This document shows positions 17,293 through 26,353 of a stretch of DNA of 64,000 nucleotides, piece after piece. Under the pieces are notes generated by a model. The model saw nothing but the letters and a program-made list of their open reading frames with translations. It was not told the origin of the DNA and made no database searches. The stretch lies in assembly GCF_920984735.1 (NCBI RefSeq), contig NZ_CAKLBU010000008.1, positions 124,001-188,000 on the forward strand, in the 5' to 3' direction. Made by a program: the position numbers and the translations under genes. How positions within the stretch are numbered: position 1 is the first letter of the stretch; every line of letters begins with the position of its first letter. Source of the stretch: Pedobacter sp. Leaf250 (GTDB lineage: Bacteria; Bacteroidota; Bacteroidia; Sphingobacteriales; Sphingobacteriaceae).

Positions 17293-18774
17293 TTAGTTAT
17301 CTTGCATAAAATAAACTGATTTCTTAATATCATCAGACAAAATCCTGTCGGCACTGTTAAAGCTTACCACTTTCCTAAATTCGGAAACAATTTTTTTAAT
17401 AGCTTCTGATGATTTTAATGGCTTTCTTAAGTCTAATGCCTGGGCAGCAGTAAGCAATTCGATAGCTAGAATATTTTCAAGATTTTTCACTATACGCAAG
17501 CATTTAGTAGCGCCGTTCGCTCCCATGCTTACATGATCTTCCTGGCCATTACTGCTTACAATGCTATCTACGGATGACGGTGTACAAAGTTGTTTGTTTT
17601 CGCTCACAATTGATGCCGCCGTGTACTGTGCAATCATCAACCCAGAATTTAAACCGGCATCTTTAATTAAAAATGGTGGCAAATTTCGCTGTCCAGATAT
17701 CAGTTGAAAAACCCTCCTTTCAGAAATAGACCCTAATTCGGCCAAGGCGATGCAGAGAAAATCTAAACTTAAAGCTAATGGCTGACCATGAAAGTTGCCT
17801 GCAGATATAATTCTATCTTCATTCGGAAAAACATTTGGATTATCGGTTACCGCATTAATTTCCGTTTCAAATACTGATTGAACATAGCCAATCGCATCCT
17901 TACTGGCTCCATGAACTTGCGGTACACATCGAAAAGAATATGGATCTTGAGTTTGCTTCCCTTCCTTGGCAATCAGTTCACTTCCATTTAATAAAGCCTT
18001 AATTTTTTTTGCTGTTTCCAGCTGACCTTTATGTGGTCTAATCTCATGACTTAAAGCATCAAAAGGATCAATTCTACAATCGAAAGCATCAATCGATATT
18101 GCTGCAATTTGATCAGCCCAATCGCTTAAACGTTCAGTTTTCAATAAAATATGGATACCATAAGCACTCATAAATTGTGTTCCATTAATCAATGCCAATC
18201 CTTCTTTCGGCTTTAAGGATAGTGGTTTCCAGTTTAATTGAGCATAAAGTTCAGTTGTTTTAAGCTTATTACCTTTATAAAAAACCTCACCTTCGCCGAT
18301 TAAAGGTAAAGCCAAATGGGCTAAAGGAGCCAAATCTCCTGATGCACCTAACGAACCTTGAGTGTAAACTATCGGAAGAATATCATGATTATAAAAATCT
18401 ACTAACCGCTGTACTGTGGAGAGCGCAATAGCAGAATATCCAAAGCTTAGCGATTGAATTTTTAATAGCAACATTAACTTTACAATTGCTGCAGGTACCT
18501 CATCGCCTGTACCACAAGCGTGAGAAAGCAATAAGTTATGTTGTAGTTTAGTTAAGTTTTCCTCCTCAACCTTTACATTTTGCAAGTAGCCAAAACCCGT
18601 ATTAATTCCATAAATTGGATCTTTATGCTGCTGTAACTTATCATCAAGGTAGTTTCTGCATTTCTCAATTAGAATAATAGCATCATCACTTAAAGCTATT
18701 AATTGTTGGCTGGCAATGATTTCTTTTAAAACATTTAAGCTTAAGGGCTTTTCGCTGATGTAAAAAATGGGCAT
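17293..18774 (-). CDS. hutH: histidine ammonia-lyase
   Basis: A 493-residue lyase that turns L-histidine into urocanate and ammonia, the step before HutU. The self-forming MIO cofactor site is in QGSLGASGDLAPLAHLAL (Ala-Ser-Gly near residue 144). The catalytic Tyr is in YGINTGFGYLQN near residue 60, and SFRCVPQVHGASKDAIGY and NGQEDHVSMGANGA are also present. Length fits the family. HutH rather than a phenylalanine lyase is favoured by the presence of hutU in the same window, although aromatic lyases share these motifs. It has its own promoter box at 18798-18805. Confidence 0.93.
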   Translation of the reverse strand: MPIFYISEKPLSLNVLKEIIASQQLIALSDDAIILIEKCRNYLDDKLQQHKDPIYGINTGFGYLQNVKVEEENLTKLQHNLLLSHACGTGDEVPAAIVKLMLLLKIQSLSFGYSAIALSTVQRLVDFYNHDILPIVYTQGSLGASGDLAPLAHLALPLIGEGEVFYKGNKLKTTELYAQLNWKPLSLKPKEGLALINGTQFMSAYGIHILLKTERLSDWADQIAAISIDAFDCRIDPFDALSHEIRPHKGQLETAKKIKALLNGSELIAKEGKQTQDPYSFRCVPQVHGASKDAIGYVQSVFETEINAVTDNPNVFPNEDRIISAGNFHGQPLALSLDFLCIALAELGSISERRVFQLISGQRNLPPFLIKDAGLNSGLMIAQYTAASIVSENKQLCTPSSVDSIVSSNGQEDHVSMGANGATKCLRIVKNLENILAIELLTAAQALDLRKPLKSSEAIKKIVSEFRKVVSFNSADRILSDDIKKSVYFMQDN

Positions 18775-18797
18775 GGTTTTTAATCTATTTGGTTGTT

Positions 18798-18805
18798 CAA
18801 AAGTA
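18798..18805 (-). promoter_or_regulatory. -7 promoter box of hutH
   Basis: The minus strand reads TACTTTTG, 23 bases upstream of the hutH ATG. A perfect TAnnTTTG; no clear -33 TTTG. Confidence 0.45.
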
Positions 18806-18864
18806 TAAATAAGTATTAAATTAGGCAGATACCCAATTCACAATAGTCAAAAAAAAATTAAAAA

Positions 18865-19851
18865 ATGAAGAAATATTTCTTTCTAATTGCTATTTCCCTG
18901 TTCGTGATAACATCATTAAGAGCGCAAAAAATTGATACACTTTCCATCACCTTAGAAAATGTAAAATACCCTTACCCAGTAAAATTTTTACCTATTTCAA
19001 TTGAAGGCCAGGATATAAAAATGGCCTACATGGATGTGGCACCAAGCAAAGCTGCAAATGGCAAAACTGCTATTCTGTTTCATGGAAAAAACTTTGGTGG
19101 TTATTACTGGACTAATGTGATTAAGGCATTAACTGATATTGGTTATCGTGTAATTGTTCCTGATCAGATTGGTTTTGGGAAATCATCAAAACCATATATT
19201 CATTACAGTTTTCATCAAATGGCCGCTTGGAATAAAAAACTGTTAGATACTTTGGGTATCCAGAAAACCGTTGTACTCGGCCATAGCATGGGCGGAATGC
19301 TTGCCACAAGATTTGCGCTGCTTTATCCCGATAAAACTGAAAAATTATTACTCGAAAATCCTATCGGCCTTGAAGATTATAAAACTTTTGTGCCTTATGT
19401 AAATACTGCTCAACAGTACCAAACGGAATTAAAATCTAGCGCAGAAAGTATACGTAAATATTATCAAAGTTCATATTTTACCCTTTGGAAACCCGAATAT
19501 GAGTACTTGGTGAGCATTGCTGGAGGAGTAACTTTTAGTGCCGATTACCCACGCTGGGCGAAGGTTGCAGCGATGACTTTTACTATGATTTACGAACAGC
19601 CTGTGGTTTACGAATTTCAAAATTTAAAGGTGCCCACTGTATTGTTTATTGGTAAGGAAGATAAAACAATCGTTGGTAAAGGGCTTTTAACTCCCGATCA
19701 ACAAGTTTTGCATGGACAATATAAGTTTTTAGGAAAGCAAACAGCCGCAAAAATTCCTGGTGCAAAACTAATTGAATTCGAAGCTTGCGGGCATATTCCT
19801 CACATCGAAATACCAACTGAATTTTTGGTAGCGCTAACCGGAAGTCTTTAA
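18865..19851 (+). CDS. secreted alpha/beta hydrolase
   Basis: A 328-residue protein with a signal peptide (YFFLIAISLFVITSLRAQ) and an alpha/beta hydrolase fold. The oxyanion region is ILFHGKNFGGYYW near residue 75, the nucleophile Ser is in VVLGHSMGGMLATRF near residue 140, the acid is probably Asp in LFIGKEDKTIVGK near residue 262, and His is in EACGHIPHIE near residue 313. All three catalytic positions are present. It should act in the periplasm on an ester or similar bond; the substrate is unknown. Confidence 0.9.
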   Translation: MKKYFFLIAISLFVITSLRAQKIDTLSITLENVKYPYPVKFLPISIEGQDIKMAYMDVAPSKAANGKTAILFHGKNFGGYYWTNVIKALTDIGYRVIVPDQIGFGKSSKPYIHYSFHQMAAWNKKLLDTLGIQKTVVLGHSMGGMLATRFALLYPDKTEKLLLENPIGLEDYKTFVPYVNTAQQYQTELKSSAESIRKYYQSSYFTLWKPEYEYLVSIAGGVTFSADYPRWAKVAAMTFTMIYEQPVVYEFQNLKVPTVLFIGKEDKTIVGKGLLTPDQQVLHGQYKFLGKQTAAKIPGAKLIEFEACGHIPHIEIPTEFLVALTGSL

Positions 19852-19863
19852 TTAGGAAACCTT

Positions 19864-19894
19864 AAAACCTCACAATTTTAAAATGTGAGGTTTT
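19864..19894. terminator. bidirectional terminator hairpin
   Basis: An 11-bp stem (AAAACCTCACA with TGTGAGGTTTT) around an A/T loop, between convergent genes. Confidence 0.65.
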
Positions 19895-19902
19895 ATATGG
19901 CT

Positions 19903-20796
19903 TTATTGAATCTCTTTACCTACAATTTTATTGATTCCTTGGAGCTCGAAATTAATTTTTTGCTCCATGGCTGTCATGGTTCCGGCCATTTCCATGCGTA
20001 AATGGCTATTAAGGATTAAGCCACTTTTGATTTCTAATTCTGCATCACCATTGTTTGTGCCTGTTAAGTCGGTTTGCATTTTGTTTCCCATGGTTTCAAA
20101 ATTTCCTTTCGAGATCAATGTTCCAGAAATGCTTAGAAAAGCAATACCGTTTTTAACATCTTTCAAGGTATATTTTGTAATGGTTTCAATTGGCATTGTC
20201 ATCTGCATTTTGGTATCAACTGTCCAGCTGTCGCCAATTTTAACTGGCTTATCCGGATAAATTTTTAATGATGATTCCATTGTTTGTTTCATGCCTTCGG
20301 AATTGAATTGTTTGGCTAATGAAGCTTTCAAAGTGCTTATCACAGCAGAATCTTTCGACATTTTTGATGTCATGCTCGTCAACATAGCATCTATTCCGGT
20401 CAATGATTTTATAGTGCCATTGGGCTCCATTACCATTCTGAAAGATGCGCCCTTGATTCCTCTAAAGGGATTTTGTTTGGTGGTATCAGGATCGTTTGAA
20501 TCCATTGTCATCGTATTTCCCATCGCCGATGACTTCATAAAGATTCGGTTGTAAACTACATCAATATCCTTGCTTAGGTTATCTCCATTGCGGATATCAA
20601 AAGTATAATCTGTACCAATACTTTGATTGAGGTTTATTTTTTGCCCGGCAATTTCCTGATTAATAATTTGGTCAGAAACCATTGAAAAGGTATATTTTTT
20701 ACCAATTGGTAAATTTTGTTTCAACACAAAGGTTTTTTGGGCGAAAGCGCTTAATGATAAGCAAAAAAAAATGGTAAATATCTTGACTGATTTCAT
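19903..20796 (-). CDS. DUF6263 family secreted protein
   Basis: A 297-residue protein with a signal peptide (IFTIFFCLSLSAFAQ) and a beta-rich mature part. The pattern fits DUF6263: LKQNLPIGKKYTFSMVSDQ near the N-terminus, a FRMVMEPNGTIKSLTGID segment in the middle, and KIGDSWTVDTKMQM towards the C-terminus. Members are exported proteins of Bacteroidota without known function. The family name is from memory and was not searched. The M90 peptidase gene upstream is on the same strand with 41 bases between. Confidence 0.65.
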   Translation of the reverse strand: MKSVKIFTIFFCLSLSAFAQKTFVLKQNLPIGKKYTFSMVSDQIINQEIAGQKINLNQSIGTDYTFDIRNGDNLSKDIDVVYNRIFMKSSAMGNTMTMDSNDPDTTKQNPFRGIKGASFRMVMEPNGTIKSLTGIDAMLTSMTSKMSKDSAVISTLKASLAKQFNSEGMKQTMESSLKIYPDKPVKIGDSWTVDTKMQMTMPIETITKYTLKDVKNGIAFLSISGTLISKGNFETMGNKMQTDLTGTNNGDAELEIKSGLILNSHLRMEMAGTMTAMEQKINFELQGINKIVGKEIQ

Positions 20797-20837
20797 TGTT
20801 AATTTGATTATGTTTTTTGCTTATGAGTTACCATTAA

Positions 20838-21611
20838 CTAATCAGCAGGATGTTGCGCAAATATTCTACTCAATTGCTGGTATAAGTCTGGATGTTTTTC
20901 TTTTAACAATTCGGGCTTTTCAAAAAAGTATTCTGATACCACTGCAAAAAATTCTGCTTCGTTTGTAATGGCGTAAGGGTTAATATCCGATTGATTATCT
21001 TCTATTCTTGCCATTTCCTCGTGCATCATTTTAATCCATGGTAATGTATATTCATGCGACATTAAATTTTCTGGTACACCATCTGTTGCACCATCAGATT
21101 TATCCAAGAGATGTACAAATTCATGAATAGCTGTATTTTCTTTTCCAGCACTTTTTGAAAAACCGTGGCGAAGTGCCGACCGCGATAAAATCATTTGCCC
21201 GTTCATGTAACCACTGCCCACCATGCCCATAATTTGCCTTTCACCACCTTCAAATTGAAAATCTTTATCAAAAGTATCGGGATATAACAACACAGTGCTT
21301 AGGTTTTTATATTGCCAATCTGCAAAACCGAAAATTGGGATTACTGCACTTGATGCGATTAAAAGCTCATCTAAAGTGGTCATTTCTAAGCCTACTGGCT
21401 CAATTTTAACAGTAGCAAAAAATTCTGCAATCTTTTGTTCAAATCTCAACTTATCTGTAGAATCCAACTTATGGTAGTAGCCTACATAATCGTCTAATAT
21501 TTTTTTATCTGTATCAGTTAGCGGATCAATTTTTGGCTTTTTCTTTTTAAGGACGAGGTATGCAGCAATTAAAAATATAGGGATTAGATAGGCAAAAGGC
21601 AATGAGTTCAT
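20838..21611 (-). CDS. zinc-dependent peptidase, M90/MtfA family
   Basis: A 257-residue protein with one N-terminal membrane segment (FAYLIPIFLIAAYLVLKKK) and the zinc motif HEFVHLLDKSDG near residue 164 (HExxH). The third ligand is likely the Glu in AEFFAVVSEYFFE. Family members include E. coli MtfA, a cytosolic peptidase that binds the regulator Mlc; this one is membrane-tethered. Neither its substrate nor a sugar-uptake link is visible here. Confidence 0.9.
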   Translation of the reverse strand: MNSLPFAYLIPIFLIAAYLVLKKKKPKIDPLTDTDKKILDDYVGYYHKLDSTDKLRFEQKIAEFFATVKIEPVGLEMTTLDELLIASSAVIPIFGFADWQYKNLSTVLLYPDTFDKDFQFEGGERQIMGMVGSGYMNGQMILSRSALRHGFSKSAGKENTAIHEFVHLLDKSDGATDGVPENLMSHEYTLPWIKMMHEEMARIEDNQSDINPYAITNEAEFFAVVSEYFFEKPELLKEKHPDLYQQLSRIFAQHPAD

Positions 21612-21635
21612 ATTTGGGTTGTTGCTGGGTTTTAT

Positions 21636-22661
21636 TTAGCTTTCTAATATTTCCAACTGGATTAAAACGTCTTCCCTTGTAACAGGATAAGGTTTTTGAT
21701 TGGTTAGGGAAAGATATGCAGATTCGAAAAGAGGTAAATAACTTCCTAATTCTGATGGAATAATTTCTTCGGTTTTTTTTCCATCGGCGTCAATTGTGGT
21801 AAGCAGACCTTCTTTTCCTTTGGGCTCAATTCCATAGCCATCATCTGTAAGTTTCATGCCTGCTAGAAGTTGTTCTTCTTGAATATCTGCACGTTGTTTT
21901 ATAAAGCTCCCATTTACCCCATGTAAAACAAATGCCGCTTGCGGATCGACCACCAACATGCTTGAAGTAATAAATATGAATACACTGTCCGGGTAGCTAA
22001 GCTGAATACTGAAATAGTCATCAACAGCGGTATCAACTCTGTTTTTTCCTAAAATTTTATGGTATTGATCTGGTTTACCAAATAGGCTGATTACCTGATC
22101 TAAAAGGTGTGGACCAAGGTCGTAAATTAAGCCACTCGCCTCTATTGCCTGTTCCTTAAATGCTTTAGGGCCGATAACGTTTCTGTAGCGATCGTACCGA
22201 AGGTGCATCTCATTTAATTTGCCGAGTTTGCCACCGGCTAAAACTCTTTTTACTGATGAAAAGTCGCTATCCCATCGGCGATTTTGATAAAATATAATCT
22301 GCCTGCCAACTTCATCTGCCAATTGAAACAGTTCTTTAGCTTGTGCAGATGTAGCCGTAAACGGCTTTTCGACTAAGATATGCTTGCCTTTTTGAAGTGC
22401 TGCTTTTGAATGTTCGTAATGAAGATTGTTCGGCGTATTCACCACTACCAATTCAATTTCTTCATCATTTAACAATTCATCAATACTGTTATAGCTGATA
22501 ATATTTGGATAATCATTTTCCGCATTTTTTTTGCTTCGCTCCACAATTGCTTTCAAATTAAAACCTTTGTGCTCATTTAAAAAGGGTGCGTGAAATACTT
22601 TGCCCGACATTCCGTAAGCCAATAAACCTGCTGTAATTATTTTATTCGAATCTGTACTCAT
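21636..22661 (-). CDS. Gfo/Idh/MocA family oxidoreductase
   Basis: A 341-residue NAD(P)-dependent oxidoreductase. The N-terminal Rossmann motif is TAGLLAYGMSGKVFHAPFL, EKP occurs in ILVEKPFTAT near residue 95, and a catalytic-type His in DLGPHLLDQVISLFG near residue 180. The second half is the alpha/beta C-terminal domain. Members act on sugars, inositols or similar polyols; the substrate here is unknown. It lies 24 bases upstream of the M90 peptidase on the same strand and may be co-transcribed. Confidence 0.92.
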   Translation of the reverse strand: MSTDSNKIITAGLLAYGMSGKVFHAPFLNEHKGFNLKAIVERSKKNAENDYPNIISYNSIDELLNDEEIELVVVNTPNNLHYEHSKAALQKGKHILVEKPFTATSAQAKELFQLADEVGRQIIFYQNRRWDSDFSSVKRVLAGGKLGKLNEMHLRYDRYRNVIGPKAFKEQAIEASGLIYDLGPHLLDQVISLFGKPDQYHKILGKNRVDTAVDDYFSIQLSYPDSVFIFITSSMLVVDPQAAFVLHGVNGSFIKQRADIQEEQLLAGMKLTDDGYGIEPKGKEGLLTTIDADGKKTEEIIPSELGSYLPLFESAYLSLTNQKPYPVTREDVLIQLEILES

Positions 22662-22771
22662 AGATTATAAATGTAATTAAAATAAGTTTTGATGAGGAAC
22701 TTGATACAGTTTAGATTTAAAGTTTTACTTTTCATCATCAAATTTCCGCTTTCAGCTGATTCATTTAAATC

Positions 22772-22779
22772 TATCTTTG
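22772..22779 (+). promoter_or_regulatory. -7 promoter box of the 22785 gene
   Basis: TATCTTTG followed by five bases (CAGCT) and ATG. It argues for a leaderless mRNA and against the longer frame opening at 22689. Confidence 0.5.
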
Positions 22780-22784
22780 CAGCT

Positions 22785-23129
22785 ATGAAACCATCGGAAA
22801 TTAATGCCAAATGGAAAGTTTTGCAAGAGCGGATTTCGCAGGAATTTGATTCGGATTTTCCTGATTTGAAGGTGATGCTTTTTTTAATTGGTGTACAGGA
22901 ATTAGGAAAAGGTCCGAAAAAGTATAGTAAACGTCAAAAGGAAGAACTCATGCATATTGCTACCTGCCGCCTTTTAAGCGAGATGGATTTTTATGAGCTG
23001 GAAGGTGTTGATCAAGACGGATGGCCACACTGGAAGTTGATCAAAGCCATTCCACCATACACCATGCTAGAGCAAGAAATGCTCATGAAATCGTTAGTGA
23101 TTGGTTACTTCGACGATATTTATTCTTAA
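22785..23129 (+). CDS. conserved Bacteroidota protein of unknown function
   Basis: A 114-residue acidic soluble protein with no signal peptide or membrane segment. The sequence is compact (FDSDFPDLKVMLFLIGVQEL, KYSKRQKEELMHIATCRLL, DQDGWPHWKLIKAIP) and reads like a conserved family, but I know no function. The frame extends upstream to 22689, but the -7 box immediately before the ATG at 22785 selects the shorter form. It stands alone, divergent from the Gfo/Idh gene. Confidence 0.75.
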   Translation: MKPSEINAKWKVLQERISQEFDSDFPDLKVMLFLIGVQELGKGPKKYSKRQKEELMHIATCRLLSEMDFYELEGVDQDGWPHWKLIKAIPPYTMLEQEMLMKSLVIGYFDDIYS

Positions 23130-23137
23130 TAAAATAC

Positions 23138-23201
23138 CGTCATTTAAAGGAACAAAGCAATCTGCATTCGATTGAAATTGCTTCGTACTTCGCGATAATG
23201 A
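23138..23201. repeat. degenerate CGTCATTGCGAGG-type palindromic repeat
   Basis: It reads CGTCATTTAAAGGAACAAAG on the left and ATTGCTTCGTACTTCGCGAT on the right. Both arms align with the well-preserved copy at 32098-32180. Confidence 0.5.
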
Positions 23202-23210
23202 ATAACAAAA

Positions 23211-23236
23211 AACCCCGGTGTTTTAGCACCAGGGTT
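23211..23236 (-). terminator. terminator of the OmpA lipoprotein gene
   Basis: A 10-bp stem with one mismatch (AACCCCGGTG and CACCAGGGTT). On the minus strand it is followed by TTTTGTTATT, as expected for a terminator of the gene ending at 23278. Confidence 0.65.
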
Positions 23237-23277
23237 GGATATATAATGACCTCATAGGTAGAGGGAATATGCAATGA

Positions 23278-23955
23278 TTAACCTTGCGATTTAGCTGTGT
23301 TTTTTAAAGCATCGTTTGCTACGATTACAATTTCAACACGACGATTTGCTGCACGGCCTGCGTCAGTTTCATTATCAGCAATTGGCTCTGCAAAACCTTT
23401 ACCAATAGTTACTAATCTTGAAGCTGGAACACCTTGAGAAACTGCATAAGCTTTAACAGCTGCTGCTCTTCTTTCAGATAGACCCATATTATATTGTTCA
23501 GTACCACGGCTATCTGTATGGCCAATTACTTTGATATCAGTATCAGGATATTGGTTTAATGAAGCAGCTAGGCTCTGTACATTTGTTTTTGCTGCATCCT
23601 TTAAAGCAGTTTTATCGAAATCGAATAAAATACCACTATCAAATTTTACAATAATACCCTCGCCTTCACGAATAACTTCTGCGTTTGGAATTGCTTTCTG
23701 AATTTCTGCCGCCTGTCTATCCATTCTACGACCGATAAAGGCACCAGCTGTACCACCAATAGCACCACCAATTAATGCACCTACTGCAGTGTTACCAGCT
23801 TTTTTACCAATTAATGCACCAACTACACCACCTGCTGCAGCACCAATACCAGCACCTTTTTGTGTTTTAGTTAAACTATCACAACTTTGGAATGCCATTG
23901 AACCTACCGCTAATCCTATACTTAATGTTGCTATTTTTACTTTTGAAATACTCAT
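23278..23955 (-). CDS. OmpA family lipoprotein with glycine-zipper domain
   Basis: A 225-residue outer-membrane lipoprotein. The signal peptide ends in a lipobox (SMAFQSC, Cys near residue 25). A glycine zipper follows (GAGIGAAAGGVVGALIGKKAG, about residues 35-75), then an OmpA C-terminal peptidoglycan-binding domain with IKVIGHTDSRGTEQYNMGLSERR and a terminal ANRRVEIVI. It should tether the outer membrane to peptidoglycan. It resembles YiaD-type proteins. It is monocistronic with its own terminator. Confidence 0.92.
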   Translation of the reverse strand: MSISKVKIATLSIGLAVGSMAFQSCDSLTKTQKGAGIGAAAGGVVGALIGKKAGNTAVGALIGGAIGGTAGAFIGRRMDRQAAEIQKAIPNAEVIREGEGIIVKFDSGILFDFDKTALKDAAKTNVQSLAASLNQYPDTDIKVIGHTDSRGTEQYNMGLSERRAAAVKAYAVSQGVPASRLVTIGKGFAEPIADNETDAGRAANRRVEIVIVANDALKNTAKSQG

Positions 23956-24076
23956 AATAATCTAGATTTATAATTCTAACACTCGTATTCAAACACGATG
24001 CCAAAATATACGGCTACTGCATTTTAATTAAATTTTAATGTTTTATCATCTGTCGTAATATTATTATATATAAAAA

Positions 24077-24102
24077 AAGAGCTATGATTTATCACAGCTC
24101 TT
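24077..24102 (-). terminator. terminator of the second ABC operon
   Basis: A 12-bp imperfect stem (AAGAGCT arm with AGCTCTT) followed on the minus strand by TTTTTTTATA. It lies 28 bases after the stop of the ABC ATPase gene. Confidence 0.75.
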
Positions 24103-24130
24103 CTAAAATGTATCATTCTTAGTACAAAAT

Positions 24131-24823
24131 CTATGTAGAGAAGTAGTTTTCCAATTCTTTCAGGGTATTCTCATCAGTTTTGAAATCTTTAATCACTTTA
24201 CCTTTTTCTACCAGAATGATTCTGCTACAAACATCTGTAACATGATTTAAATCGTGACTGGAAATAAAAGTAGTCATGTTTCCGGGATATTCTTTTAATA
24301 TCTTTTTCAGCCTGATTTGGGTTGTAGGGTCGAGATTGGCAAAAGGCTCATCCAAAATTAAAAGTTCAGGTTTTTGCATTAATGCAGCAGCAATACCCAC
24401 TTTGTTTTGGTTTCCTTTACTAAAATCGCGGATGTATTTCCAACTATTTAAAATTTCACCATTAAAAAATTCCGCATATTGAGTTAAATAAGATCCAACA
24501 TCAGCTACGCTCAAATTATTTAAGCTTCCGATAAAAGTAAAATATTCCTCAGGAGTTAAATAGTCAATTAAAAAACCTTCATCCAAAAACGAGGCAGTGT
24601 AATTTTTCCATTCATCACCATCGGCAACATTTTTACCTTTCGATAAAACCTCACCCTCGCTAGGGCGAATTAAATCTAAAAGCATTCTGAAAAATGTTGT
24701 TTTACCAGCACCATTATTGCCGACTAAACCAATGGTTTCTCCTTGCTGAATTTGTATGTGATCTATGTTTACAACTGTTTTATCGCCATAAACTTTTTTC
24801 AATTTATTAACTTCTAGTATCAT
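24131..24823 (-). CDS. ABC transporter ATP-binding protein
   Basis: A 230-residue ABC ATPase. Walker A GLVGNNGAGKTTFFRMLLD near residue 37, a signature variant DFSKGNQNKVGIA near residue 134, Walker B LLILDEPFANLD near residue 155, and switch His in FISSHDLNHVTD. It begins 2 bases after the DUF5687 gene, which encodes the membrane partner. The pair is a typical Bacteroidota two-gene exporter; the substrate is unknown. Confidence 0.93.
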   Translation of the reverse strand: MILEVNKLKKVYGDKTVVNIDHIQIQQGETIGLVGNNGAGKTTFFRMLLDLIRPSEGEVLSKGKNVADGDEWKNYTASFLDEGFLIDYLTPEEYFTFIGSLNNLSVADVGSYLTQYAEFFNGEILNSWKYIRDFSKGNQNKVGIAAALMQKPELLILDEPFANLDPTTQIRLKKILKEYPGNMTTFISSHDLNHVTDVCSRIILVEKGKVIKDFKTDENTLKELENYFST

Positions 24824-24825
24824 AA

Positions 24826-26298
24826 TTATTCTCTAAAGCCTTCGGCTATTTTATAACGTTGTTTTTCAAATTTTGCAGTGATGAGGTTTACCCAAAAACC
24901 ACGCATTAAAAGCATTACTATTCCAAAAATACCTACGGTGAATAGGCCCCAATAAGGAATATGCAAAAGGCTAAATGGCAAGTATATTAATATTGGCGTT
25001 AATGCATAAGGAAACATCAGTAACCATTGCGTTGCGCCTGTGCCTTGATAATTGAAACTAGCTGCCTTGGTAATATCTATTCTTTTATAATTGTATGTGG
25101 CTAAATAAAGTACAATTACAGTTCCGAAACCGATGTTGTACAGGTAACAAACAAAGTGCATGAGCACTAATTTCCAGCTTAAAAAACCGTAAAATGTAGA
25201 AAGTAAACTAATAATGGTTGATGCAATGGTAAACAGTAAGAATTTGGCTTTAATGAAATTTTTAAAATTGATTTTATTGCTTAATAAACCATCAAAATGG
25301 GCGCTTTGCCATGCAAACATAAATTGACCATATATAATGATGCTAACGCCTGTCATGAATATTCCGGCAAACATCATTGTTCCAAAAGAGTCAGAGTTGA
25401 TTAGTTTCTCTCTATAAAACATAAATCCATAAAGTAGAAAGAAAAATCCCAATATTATAGAAGAACGAGAACGTTTATGGCGTAAAATTAATTTTAGTTC
25501 TAAAGCGGCCAACTCTCCAACTTTGCCGAAGCGATTAAGAAAAGCATAATCGGTACTTACTTTTTTCTCTTGTTTAGCACCGAGTTCTTCTACATATAGG
25601 TTATTGTATAAGAATGTAGAATTGAGTTTAAAAATGGCTAAGGCAGCAATAGTGAATCCGAAACCTAAATATGGCTTTTCGCCGATGCCTCTAAAAACAA
25701 AATCTGAAGTACTGATTAAAGATATCAGTTTAAAATATTCGAAGGCAGCAAAAATGGCAATTATAACAAACCCAACTAATGTGTAATATACATTTGTGAT
25801 TGATTTTCTTTTGATGTACAGAATAAGGTAGTTGTTAAATAAGGTTATGGAAAGAATGGATATAATGTACATCAGCACGGCAAATGCTCCATATTCATCA
25901 GCAATTTCCATAAAAATAAACGGGAAGAATAGCAGGATAGGCCAAAGATTAAAAGCCGAAAAAAGAGCCTTAATATTTAAAAACCCTATGATTTTACTTT
26001 TTGGTACTTTTAAGTGTAAGTAGGGAATAATGCTTAATGTTGGAAGTTCCTGCAATTGTAAACGCATTACAAAATCCAAAGCAAAGTAGTAAAGAATGAT
26101 TCCGTTAAAACTGGTTATAATATCTACTCCCTTAAAGATTTTTGGCAAAAAAACAGTCATTCCTAGGCCTACACCAACCGCAACAGCAAGAAAATACAGC
26201 ATGAAAAAACCCATTAATACTTGTGTGGCAATACTACCACCTCGATTTCGGGATCGCCAGAAGGATTTCCTTTGATGGCTTAAAAAAGTACTCAGCAT
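24826..26298 (-). CDS. DUF5687 family ABC permease-like protein
   Basis: A 490-residue polytopic membrane protein with about ten or more hydrophobic segments (for example IATQVLMGFFMLYFLAVAVG and WGLFTVGIFGIVMLLMRGFW). Start and context match DUF5687, whose genes regularly sit directly before an ABC ATPase gene in this phylum. Here the ATPase starts 2 bases after its stop, so it is the membrane component. A positively charged N-terminus (HQRKSFWRSRNRGG) precedes the first helix. Confidence 0.85.
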   Translation of the reverse strand: MLSTFLSHQRKSFWRSRNRGGSIATQVLMGFFMLYFLAVAVGVGLGMTVFLPKIFKGVDIITSFNGIILYYFALDFVMRLQLQELPTLSIIPYLHLKVPKSKIIGFLNIKALFSAFNLWPILLFFPFIFMEIADEYGAFAVLMYIISILSITLFNNYLILYIKRKSITNVYYTLVGFVIIAIFAAFEYFKLISLISTSDFVFRGIGEKPYLGFGFTIAALAIFKLNSTFLYNNLYVEELGAKQEKKVSTDYAFLNRFGKVGELAALELKLILRHKRSRSSIILGFFFLLYGFMFYREKLINSDSFGTMMFAGIFMTGVSIIIYGQFMFAWQSAHFDGLLSNKINFKNFIKAKFLLFTIASTIISLLSTFYGFLSWKLVLMHFVCYLYNIGFGTVIVLYLATYNYKRIDITKAASFNYQGTGATQWLLMFPYALTPILIYLPFSLLHIPYWGLFTVGIFGIVMLLMRGFWVNLITAKFEKQRYKIAEGFRE

Positions 26299-26353
26299 AT
26301 ATCAGTTTAGTATTAGTTTATTTGTTAGTAGCCATTTACGGTTAAATGTTACA

